A stretch of DNA of 64,000 nt from Stratiolaelaps scimitus (Eukaryota > Arthropoda > Arachnida > Mesostigmata > Laelapidae), in contig JABWDB010000004.1 in NCBI GenBank assembly GCA_019614645.1, positions 4,216,001 through 4,280,000 of the forward strand, written 5' to 3'. Numbering within the stretch: the stretch's first letter is position 1; every line of letters starts with the position of its first letter. Made by a program: the position numbers and the translations under genes. Below, piece by piece: positions 32,546 through 45,000 of this stretch. Below the pieces are notes generated by a model. It did no database searches, had not been told where the DNA came from, and was given only the letters and a program-made list of their open reading frames with translations.

Positions 32546-32900
32546 TTCTTTTTATACCGACATTTTATCTACAATGTGGCCGCTCTACTTTCCGTGTTGC
32601 CTACCATATCACAATAATAATAATACTATCATTATTGTTGTTCATTCTAAAAGCATTACTACTGTGATTTTACTAGGATCCATATAATATCTTCTCGCTA
32701 TTTTTCAGGATGGCCTCCCTGACCCAGAATGAGCCGGCATGATTGCCTGAGTTATTTTGCTGCAGTTGAACCTTGGCTGAACTGATTGTTTTATCGATGC
32801 CGAAAGTTGGCAATTCCCCAGTTCAAAAGGCGAAAAAATGAAACTACATCACATCGCAGAAGATGGCCAAATAGCCAACAACACACTCGGACTGTCGATA

Positions 32901-32902
<2 letters not shown>

Positions 32903-32940
<38 letters not shown>
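32903..32940. repeat. (TA)n microsatellite past the gene C 3' end
   Basis: A pure TA run of about 38 bases, directly beyond the gene C polyadenylation signal. Confidence 0.9.
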
Positions 32941-32959
32941 CATTTCTATCGTTTTAAAT

Positions 32960-32965
32960 TTTATT
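32960..32965 (-). terminator. Polyadenylation signal of gene C
   Basis: AATAAA on the minus strand about 70 bases past the gene C stop. Position and context are shared with genes A and B. Confidence 0.6.
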
Positions 32966-33036
32966 GTTTGTTTTCACACATTACGCAGGTGTTTTGCGTT
33001 TGGCTTGAAATCCTGAGATTCGCCAGGCAATCCACT

Positions 33037-36000
33037 TTACCACACGGTGCACTTGTGTTTCGGGTTCATTGGCGATCCTATGGGGCAGTTAAATTGCTCG
33101 GCAAACTCAATCGTGTTCGACATTGGTCCGATCACGCGATAGGGGGCCGGGCTGTGCGACCCCGAGATGGTACTGAAGGAAAACAAACCCAGAAAAAATT
33201 TCAAGTCAGCAACGAGTAAACCGAATCGAATACGAGGAACATAAATATACATACAGCTAGATAGATTCATATACAGACATTAATATACAGACATGCAGAT
33301 ATTCTATTTCGAACGTACAGAGGAGGGTGTCCTTCAGATGTAGTTGACGTTCAGTAGGTACATTGTAAAGCGGGTAAATTGTCGCTCGCTTTTATAATTG
33401 GATAAAAACAAACTACCGAATACCTAATATCATATGTTGATACAATGGAAATATTGACATATATAGAATATATGGATATGCTCTTCGAATGATCAGCGAG
33501 TGTGATTACGACGCAACAGAGGCTTATTTGAGGTGAACGTTTTATTGTGAAGGAGAGTGGATTGTATAGTGCTTGGGTAACTGTAGGCCCAGTCCGGGAC
33601 TTGCGCACGTTCACTAGCTCTTGCGCTAACATTTACGTTCTGCTCAGCGTCGCTTTCTAAACGTTGTGCTTCGAGTGTCTCTTACCGTAGACGCATGACC
33701 TCTGGCCGGTATTTGCCACACCAGACGTTCGCTGCCGAGATCCAAAACAGCTGGTCAGGCGTATAGTTGAGTCCTGGTAGAGCGCCCTCGTGGCCATTAT
33801 CCTTCACCCATTGCCGGTACGCCTACGACAAGCGGCAGATACAACGGGATTGGAATAAAAGCATAGGGTTAAACATTGTGTATGCACGGAACTAATTGAC
33901 GAGCCATTTTCTATAAAACAACAACAGCAACACTCATTTAGCTTGAGAAGCAAGCTAAATGAGTGTTGCGGCTGTGTTGATTTTAATCAAATTCAAATAT
34001 TGCTCGCATTTGCTAAATACGATAGCACTCCAGGCATTAGGCAATGGTGCACTGGCCACCTGTGTAAATTTCTTCTAAATGTGCACAGTTTGTCTGTACA
34101 TTAATTTTCGTACCAAAACGGAGCCCAAATTAACGATTGTTAAACGAAGTAGGTTTGCACTCACCCGGAAAGCCTCCTTAATGCCACCGTTATCGGCAAT
34201 GTTTTCACCTTGTGTATTAATGCCGTTAACGGTCATATTAATCTCAGGAACGGTGTAGTTTCCATACTGATGGATGATACACTGGGCTCTCTTCTTGAAC
34301 TTCTCGTCCGTTTCATGTTCCCACCAATTTTTGTTGTTGCCGTCCTGAAACGAGTGAGGTCAAATTGACGATTTATATATTTCCGATGTAAATAAACACC
34401 TCCGCTATAGTGAGATGTATAAATGCATTGAATCAGGAGGTTTCTTCTCCAGGACGGAATCTAGAAAAACACATCACTCATGTATGACGGATCGTACAGC
34501 GTCACCTGTCTGTTGAGGTACATCCTAGATCTCATCTGTGGGTTAGCAGGAAGCGACCATGTTACCTTGTCGAACTGTCTTCCACGGTCGTCAAAACCGT
34601 GGGTGATTTCATGTCCGATCACAAATCCTATCGCGCCAAAATTCAGGTAGTTGGGTCGGTCCTTCGAGAAGAACGCCCCTTGCAAGATGCCTGCCGGGAA
34701 CTCAATGCAATTCTCGAGCGAGTTGTAGAACGCGTTTACGACTGCAACCTGGGCATGTTTCTTCCATTCACCCTAAGTAGACACGAAGCAACGTAAAAAC
34801 GCCCGTATATTGTTGAAATCGCGGGATGTGGGATTGATGAATATTTGCATAAGTGAATCTATTATTACCGTAATTAGTAGTAGCAAAGTCAAGAGTGTGA
34901 GAGAAAATGGACTGTTTGTGGTTTCCGCTGGTGCTCCTCCCTACGACATAGAGCGTCAAAATCTGACTCTACGACTAGATATAGATAATTCCGTTTGTAA
35001 GAGGATAAACTATTGGCATTCCTTGCGACAATCGTGTTATTAAGTAGAACAGGATAAATATTAGAAAATACAAATCAGCATCCGAATACAACTGTGGTAA
35101 CGATACAGATAGGATAGTGAATTTTGGCATCACTGCTTGTACGTACTCACATATTGCCTGGTGTACATCACAAGGATAATGGTGACCAACGAATAAGAGC
35201 TTCATTTTAGGTAGATCAAACTAAAGTCTTGTACGACGGCACGGGAGTACCATATGAGGATCAGTTTTCTACAACCTAACGGACCGCTTTAATAAAATGA
35301 CGATACATTTGAGAGACATTCACCAGAAACGTAGGTTGAGAGAACAATACTGCTGATGACCATCGTGGCTTGAACTGGGCTGTTATCATTTAGCTGACGC
35401 TGAGATGTTAATCAACTCAAAACGCAGCACTTCGTTACAATTCGAATTTTGTTTCAAATATAAGTTGTGCGTTGGCGCCGCCTTAAGACACCGGCGCATT
35501 TAGCTGTGTCTACCTTGATATGTGGCTTGCGTAGTTGTCCGAAGGAGTAGTCAGTTGACCATCTCCTCAGTTGCATGACATTCATGAAGTATTCGTCAGG
35601 TTTCATTGATACATTCGTGTAATGGTCACTTAGTAAAGTGTCATTCAGCAGCTCAGATGGATATCCTGCAAAACGTAACGTGTAATTAACAGCGTTTATT
35701 ACGTTATGCAATGTTAGCAGATCTCGTATCCATATCTGAATGGTGGTGGATGATTGAACAGTCTTGTTAGTGTCTCCCGGTTCGCTGAGGAACGACTCTG
35801 GCTGTGTCGGCCACTTTTGTTAAATTCACATCGACGATTCAAGAATGACGTCGAAAATCAAGTGGTCCATGTGCCCGTGTTTTGCACATGTTTTTTTATA
35901 TCCGCCAATGATGGGCAGGTTACGCCCACATAATGACATCACATATTGTAGGCGGGTAGGTGAACTTACCGATATAGGGAACGATTGCTTCTGCTTTATC

Positions 36001-39000
36001 CTTGGCTCGTCGACGGGTCGCGTTGTCCATCCAGTCGACTTCCTGCACGGCCATTGGAAAGGAAAACGAATATTTATTTCTTTCTATGTTATTCGTGGTG
36101 TTAGCCAATCTGTCGAGAGTAGCAGGAAAAGCTGCTCCACTGTGCGCGTGTAACCATTTGAATGTAATCACTGAGCACATTGATTTAGTGTATTCGAACG
36201 TAAGACGAAATCATGCTATACGACGGAGCAATTTTAACTAGATAATTATTGAGTAATTAAAGAGATAGCAGCATGAAACAATTGTCAGTTCATTTTCAAG
36301 GAGCTCCCCATGACTTTACTAGAGATGATTTCTATAGGGTTCGGGGCAGCATTGTAAAGCCATATGCGTGGACATCGAAACCAATAAACGAGCATTGAGT
36401 GCGGAATTTGAATGGTGATAGTGCAAACATAAGGATGTACTCACCTTGATAATGTTAAGGAACTCGTTCGTGATGTATTTGACCATGGACAGGGCATGAT
36501 CCTTAGAATCTTCATGGAAGAAGTTCTTCACGTATAGGTTCGAGAGTGAAAGCCCGAGCGATCCTGTCAAAGATGTCATACACTGCTCCCAGCGAGGGTT
36601 TTCACGTGTCTAACCAGAATCAAATATTCGTACGATGATAGATTATGCAAAACGCTAATCGGTAATCTCAATTGTTTATACCAAAAACCTGGAGAAGTGG
36701 TACAGTGTACAGAATATGTATTGTCAAGAACTGGTTCCACAAAAGAAAAAATATTGTCCAATTCATGCTGCAGCCGGTCATAAATTCCCCAAGCCAATAG
36801 ATTGTTAGTCTCTCCGACCAATAACCTAGTACCCTGATATATATATATATATATATGTAATGTTCTTCCAAATATGAAATAATAAAAAAATGATGTTTTC
36901 ACGTTCTATATGCAACATAGAATGCAACATAGAATGTTCTCTCAAACCATGACTGACCTTCGGTTTCGTCTCCCGGATCCTCATCTACAAGGGAACTCAC
37001 GGAATATATGAGCCCGCTTCAATACCTACCACCAGTTTCTGTATTCACCAATTGCTGTATGACAACGTTTGGTTATTGGTTTTAATTCGGTGCCAAGCGA
37101 ATATATATATATATATATATATATATAACGAAACAGGTCGAGTTGTGTCATCTTGTCGGCAGGCTGCATCGCCTGCCATCGTGTTGTGGGTCATTAGCTT
37201 TCAGCCTTATGTACACGCCGACCTCTTTATTCTTTACATGTACCACCCAACTGATACCAGCCTTAGGACTTGGCCTCTGCTATTGCATCAGCCTCGTTCC
37301 AATATACATATATATATATATATATTAGGCGTGGAAATATGTTTTGTCGCATTCTTGGTCATTCAAATGTTATCGCTTTAGGGAGAGCAGCAAGCAAAAT
37401 AATTTTTAGTTGTTGCTACTTGATGCTTTTTGAAAATAATTCCAAAAAGGAGTCACATTGATGGTTTAATAACTTTTCTTGAAGAGATAAAATGGAGCTG
37501 CCCCGTGACGGTTTTCGCTTTATTTTCATATTCAAGTTCAGACCCGGAAACACGGCTGCAAATACTGCTACTGACGTGTGTGAGGCTTTTCAATATCATG
37601 TGTCTCAATTAGGCCGGTTGGAAGGTGGTTCAAAAAAATCGTGTCGGTGATTTTGACCTCAAAGACGCTCCCAAGACCGACTGAGATTGGTAATGCCAGG
37701 GTGGAGTCCTTATTATAGGAAAATCCGGCCATATTTTGTAGCAGGAAAGTTATGAACGTTATTATTTTCCCTTAGAATAGCAACAAAGCATATTTACACC
37801 CCTAATGTATATATATATATATATATATATATACATACTGTTAGGTAAATATCTACACATACTTCTAACAAGTAAGCTACCTTTCCAGTCAGAACGGAGT
37901 TGAAGTCGTGCAATTGGTCTCGCCATGCTCTACCCAGCGTTGCGTACGATTGTAAGACTACGCGCCACATCTGAAATACATTAAAAGGAATACGTTCCCC
38001 GTTAGTTGCTCCATCCGTATGCTACGCTCTAGAGCTATTGTGATATATACATATATATGTATTAAACTCTGCTCCTGAATATAAAACATTTAATGAACCG
38101 TCCTTTGGTCGATCAGATTGAAAGTCCATAATTTATTCGCACGATATTCTGTTTGATATACCTAGGTACCTAGTAATGGTCGATCAGATCGGAGCACTAG
38201 TTCAAACTCATCCGCATACAGGATAACGGTGCATCACTCACACAATGACACAGCAGAACGATCATTGTAGTGTCTCTTGCACTGCGCATCAAAACCGCCA
38301 ATGCATAGCCTCTAGAATTTGTTCAGGCGGCATAGGCTATTCGTTGCAACATGAACGATATTCAAGAGTGGCCAGTTACTGGGGTGGTGAGTTCCACGGA
38401 GCATATATGTTCTGCTCCTATTCATAGCCATTAAGAATTATCTGCATCGCATTGCCGGCCGTTGCTGTGCAATCGAATCGAACGCGAGAAGGATAATAAG
38501 AGATAGCAGATGAAGGCAGCGACACGAACGATTTGAATGTGTATGAATAAGGTACGCGCGGACGCGAATTCAATTCTGATGGCGTGTGTTAGCTGCGAGA
38601 ACAAAACATTGACGGAGCGAAATCGAACGATGACCGACGTTGTCAGTAAGAAGAAATGAATCGGGCAATGAAGGAAATCTTTTTCAGCAGACGAGCAATT
38701 GTTTTTTTTTTATAAACGAAACTTTTTTAGACATTTCAGTGGAAACGTGACGATGTTGGTTGGATAATATTTGTGTTTTACACACGTCAGGTGCTCCCAG
38801 CGTGCGGAACAAAATAGATCGCGTAAAATATTCACGGAAGATGTTTCGAAAGAAGATTGACAAGATGGTGGGAGATTAATTGAAATGCACTAAACGAGAC
38901 CCTAGCATCGTTACGGTGAACTTCCGTTGGTATCTTGTAATATCATAGCTATCATTGGCTAGAAATCTCCTAGTAATGTTATACGGAAATCAAGACCGTC

Positions 39001-42000
39001 GTTATGCAGTGGGTCTCCAACATCTGACTGAGAGCAGCTGATATTTTCACTCCTCTATCGGCGTCATTGTTTCCAGCGCTACAGCAAAGGCCAATATCTA
39101 CACGAGCTAACAGATATAGGCGACATACGGAGGGACCACAAAAGGACACACACACACACACTAATCGATTGTTTGTCCGAAAATAGGCTGGACATCACCT
39201 TGTCTAATTATACCTAGAGAAAGAGCAGTGTGCCGAAAATGACGAAAACAGAAACAAACGATTACAGACTAAATGCGTTACGCAAGAAGATACAGCTATT
39301 ATAGTAAGGATCTCGAAATTGTTTGGGCATAATATGAGTTCATATCTATGACACACTTCATATGTGCGAATGTTTGGTGTAGACGAGGAGCTCGCAACCG
39401 AAGCTGCCTACGACTTGAGCGTACATATATATATATATATAATATATATAGATATATATATATATATATATATACATATGTGTATATATCAACGACCCAT
39501 TTAGCTTTTGTGGCCGATGATCATAGCTGTTAAAAGGAAATGGACTGAAGTCACTGAAATGGTTCCTTTTGAACGAATATTCGAGCCGTTCGTACGTATG
39601 CTCCGCTTTTTGCCGCCGCCGGGATGGCGGACGAGCCGATGGTATTTGTTCATAGCAGCAGCATGAATATCATACCATGTAGTTGGCGAGGGTTCGCTTA
39701 TCGACGGTCCGCAGCAGGTCGGCCACCTGGACGATGAAGTTCGGCACACCAACGTTGATCATTTCATCATTGCCCACTGGATCGACGAGCAATGAGTTGA
39801 AGTACCTGTTATACCATGAATGATACCGCTATTAGTAGGCAATCGCGCCAACGTGGTCACTGTACCGTTATCGCAATAGCACGAATCGACAACAGCTAGG
39901 AGCGAGGGAGTGATTTCGTTTTTTTTTGCAACCGCCCACTAGATCGCTACGTCAGCTATACACGCTGAGGCAGCTAAGATTTTTTTTTGTTACTTTTTGC
40001 TATTTATGTTTGTACTTTTTAAAATAGTAAGCCAATTCAGATCCACGTCGCAGCTGACTATTAAGGCAGAACCTTATTAACCACAGAAAAAACCGCTGAA
40101 GAGTCTGTCATACGCATTTCATCTTGGACATCTCGCTTCGTCTGTCCACAGCATGTACAGACGAATGGACGCGTCGCAGATTATTTCCGTGAAAAATACG
40201 GATTCATTGTGCGTCAAATACACATTAGTATCTACTTCTGAGAGAAGCCTACTCGACGTTTAGCGCTCAGCCGCTAGGCCGAACGTGTCTTGGTCTTTTG
40301 TGAAATCTCCATCAATAAATGTACGGCTTGGTTAAGAGGAATAGGATAATGTTGAATGAATAATTATGCAATGAAGAGAATAACGAACAGATCCCAGTTG
40401 ACAGTTGGCGCAAGCTTCTTGAGTTCGGACAGCGGCATCTTGTTGTATAGGGCCGAGATATTGCGGCGTTCTTCCCGAGGAAGCGAGAACTGCAAACGTA
40501 AGAGCATTAACAATACAGAGGTTAGATACAGAAGATACATCCCCGAGAAGTGAATTGCTAAACACCGCCAACCGATGAACAGTGATACGAGCTCGAGGAG
40601 ATTCGGGAACTAGCGCACTTGATGCCACCGGCAACTGCCGCCGCCACCGTTGAGCGAACTCAATCACTCTGCGCTGGGCGAATCAGTTGCGCCACAATGG
40701 AGTCTGCCGCCGGACGTTCTCAACCAAACTAAAACAAATGGTTTCCTGCTTTATCTAACGGCATTTGCACTAGAATATCACATAGTACATTGTGTACCCT
40801 CAACGGCGACGACTTCGACCGAGTGTCCGATTGGACGTCTGATTGCGCTAATGCTACTTGAATGAATGAGGTTTCCAGCGTAGACCTCTTGAGGCGTAAT
40901 GAGAAATCTCAGCTCGACAGCTAACTTCCGACAGCTCGCTCCGTCAGCAGAGCGCAGACACGAGTGCTGCGAGCTAAGCTGTCAACGCCACTGTGAACGA
41001 GTATCAATTCCACCTCAAGTGAGGTCGACATTCATTTGCGAGCTGGTCAGTTAGCCAGTCTACTGGAATGGGAATATCTTTCAGTCTCGGGTAAGCCTCG
41101 ATTCGATTGAACTCCCTGTAGAGTACCCTACCATTATAGCATTTCTCTAGGCAAGTGTTAGCTGGTGCATGCGGGCGCACAGTCAACCGAACTACATACT
41201 CTTCTAGAGACTATTATCTAATATTAGTGACGCATTGTTGTTTTGTATCGTCGGGCATCATTGCTGTTCATGGGAGATGGTTCGCTGAAAATCGTCCTGT
41301 GAAATAAGTAGTGGCTTAATTTATTGGCATCGTGTTATGTCGTTATATAAGTGCGATTGCTGGGCATACTGTATACCGCTGGTGGACTGTGAAATTTTTC
41401 TGGATGGTTTCTGCAGGGTTCAAGCGAGAGATACTATTTAGAAAACTACGACAAAACACCACACAATCAATGGAGCATCAATGGAGCAATGTTGAAACCG
41501 CTTGAACACAAACGAAATGCACGCTGAGCTCAGATGAATGTGTAAATGAGTGACCTGAGAGAGGTCTTGTTTGGTTCGTATGCAAATAAGGTTTCTCTAT
41601 GGGCACGTGTGGTACACGCTTGGCTGCCGCGATTCGATCACAGCTCGATGGATGTTGCGTGCGCGGCAAACGTTCACTTTTACTGGGCTGTTGTTCTCTC
41701 CGTAGCAAAAGAGCGCATCGGCATCAATGCCAAGCAGCTCGTTGTGTAATAATATTCTATCAGCAAACAAATCATTGTCAAGTCAACAACCCTGTCGAGC
41801 CTGTGTCGAGACGCCCCGGATACCTAATTTGCTTATTACCATATGCATATTTACATTGGCATAGAAAGCCTATTACACACACAGAGAGAGCCTGCCATAC
41901 AAGGTCTACTCTGTCGGGGAGGGGAGCCACTGCGCTATTCAGAAGTTTTGACTCGATGTCAGACACTCGAATCGGTGTCAGAACAGAGAAGAGTCCGGGA

Positions 42001-45000
42001 GTGAGTAAGATAGAGAGAGAGAAAAAGCTGATAAATGGATATAGCCTTTGGTTATTGTCAGTTACAATATAACAGGAAAGTGCACAATCTGTTCCCTGCT
42101 CTTATTTCGCCGTTTTATGATTCCGATTTAGGCTGACAGGTGGTGGACAAATTCAAATTCAAATTCAAACAAATGTTTATTGACGGAACTGCTATATACA
42201 TGCTTAAGTTCTCGTAAAAATAATAGTTAAAAGAATTATTGCAACGTATATTTTATATATGAAGGGTACACATTTTTTTTTTTGTACAATATGTAAACAT
42301 TGGGTAAGATACAAAACAACTATCCACAAAAATATCTACATCTGATTGATAAAAAATTTTTTCACCTCCGCTGCAAACTTTTTTGCCGAGGAGAGTGAAC
42401 GAATCTCGCGAGGAAGAGAGCCCCAGACTGCCGGCAAGCGATAAGCGAGAGCATGGCGGCTAGATTCTTTAACGGCAAAAGGTATCACAAACTCAGTTGG
42501 TCTGCGGGCCGTTCTTCGAACCACAGTGGTAATTGGGAAAGTAATGTCGTTTGGAATACGTCCCTTCGACATCTTAAAGGCAAGAAGAGCTACGTGAATC
42601 AAATACATAACGCTCAGCTTAGGCAATTCGTACTTCCCCAGAATGTCGGCGACGGAGTCGGAGCGACGTCTGCCAAAGATAGCCCGTAGTGCGTCATTCT
42701 GAACAACCTCTCCTCTCCGAAGAATCATGCTGTAGCCTCCTCCCCAGATAGAGATCCCGTAGCACAACAGAGGTACCAATAAAACTTTATAGAGGTGTAA
42801 CAGGCCATCCACAGGAACCCCACGCTCTCTCAGGCGACGCAAGTTGGCCACCACTGCGTAGCATTTGGGCATGAAGCTCCCTATGTGGTCCTGCCAGCGC
42901 ATGTTTTCCTGAAGCGTAAGGCCAAGGCACTTCGCAGACGATGACCAGTGCATCGTTTCACCGGCTACCTGTGTCGGCGACACCTGCACATTTCGTTGAG
43001 GCGGGCGAAAGAGAATGAGGTTGGTCTTGGTCGTGTTGATTACCAGACCGAACCTTTCGAGGGTGTTGATAACCCCCTCCACCTTCTTTAGAGCCTCTTC
43101 GATGTCGAGTTGCAGCGATGAAGGCCGAATTCGAAACAGAAGCGAAGTGTCGTCCGCGTATGCAATGGTCCTACAAAATTTCCCACCAGCGATTTTGAGA
43201 AGAATGAAATTGACTAGAATTAGAAACATAAACGGCCCTAGAATGGATCCCTGGGGCGTGCCAATGTCAACTTCCAGCCAGTCCGATTCGATGTCCGCTA
43301 CTTTCACCGCCTGTCGCCTCGCGGACAAGTACGAGCGAAACCAGTCAACGACACCGGGTTGGCATCCAAGGCACTTCAAGGCCTGCAGGAAAAATGTATG
43401 CCGAAGACAATTGAACGCAGCAGAGACATCCAATAAGACGCCCAGACATACCTGGTTGTTCTCAATGGTGTCAGATATTTCCTGCCACAGGTGGGCCATT
43501 GCGAGTTCAGTCGAGCGTGCCCTACGAAAACCGAATTGACTAGCTGAGAGAAAATCTATCGAGTGAAGATATTTCTCCAGGCGGACCATCACTACCTTCT
43601 CGATCACCTTGGACAAGTAATCAACCAACGAGATTGGTCGGTAATTTGACAGATGCTTCCGATCCCCCTTCTTCTTATATAGTGGTATAACTGAAGCGTC
43701 TTTCAACTTGCGTGGAAATGTCCCCCTACTCAGCGACAGATTGGCTATGTGAGCAAAAGGTCTCGCGAGCACCGCCGACGCACGTTTTACCAGAGCGCTG
43801 GGGATCCCTGCTGCGCCTGTAGACCAACTAGCCTTCGTAGATTCAAGCACTGTCTGAATCTCCACACAGTTGACTTGGGAGAACTCAAATGTGGTGTTTC
43901 GACAGGGCCAGATCGATGTAAGCTCCGGCTCGATATTATCGTCGATCCGAAGAGAGGCAACCGTTTTTGAGCCCACCGCAGCAAAATGAGTATTTAATTC
44001 ATTCGCAATCTCCTGCGGACTTGTCAGTTCGCCGGATTCGATGACCAGGGCTGTTGGCAGTGCCGCTTTTTGTCTCTCCCGTCCACAGGCAGCGTTTACA
44101 AACTCCCACAACTTCTTTGCATTCCCTTTATGTCGCCCAAACTGCTCTCGGTAAAACGAGCTCCTAGCAATTTGAAGGTCGTGTCTGTAGCGACGAAGAC
44201 TATGATAATACGCCATCTTAGATTCTAAGGATCTATTTCTCAAGTACCAGCGGTATAGTTTGTTCACCGAATGGCGCAGACTCCGAAGTCTCGCATTGAA
44301 CTGGAATCTCTTTTGCTGTGGAGGTCTACGACTCACCCTGACAGTGAAACACTTATCGTATTCTCTCGTTATAATAGAGCTGAAAGCCTCGAAAGCCTCG
44401 TCCGCGTCCACCGCCTGGTAGACACGCTGCCAGCTCAGTCTGCTAGTGTTCCCCAAAAACTTCTCGATGCTAACACCATCATGTTGTCTGACTAGATTCA
44501 TCTCACTGTCATCGGCGTCCCTTAGACTAACGGAAGACCTGCCTGTGAGCGAAACGACAGTAGGATAGTGATCTGAGAAAAGAGGGGTACACCACACGGC
44601 TGGAGAGATGTTCAAGAATTCCTCACAATAACCAATCGCAATGTGGTCAATGCACGTCCCTGATGCTGGACGGGTGACCTGATCAATGATGTGTTGGAAA
44701 CCTCTTGACGAGAAGAACGATAAATAGTCTTCACAGGAAGACCTAATAAGGAGGTTCGTGTTAGAATCACCCATTATGATACACGGCAGAGCACTATTTC
44801 GCGGGATAATATCCTCGAGTACATTGAGTAAGGTGTCCCTGTACAAAGCGTGACTAGAATAGAAACCAATTAAGTAGCCAGTAAAACCAGGCTTCTTTAG
44901 CAGGACGCGCACCGCCTGTACGTTGCCATCGTCGCTAGTTCTCGTTTCTGAGTCGACTACCAAGCAGCTAGAGCGAATATAGATGCCTACGCCACCTCCT

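Larger units (their letters stand above)
30366..32959. other. Intergenic between gene B and gene C
   Basis: AT-rich, with a GC-richer stretch at about 31200-31720 whose frames I could not assign. (TA)n arrays lie at 31745-31760, 31895-31932, 32510-32541 and 32903-32940. No conserved gene recognised. Confidence 0.4.
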
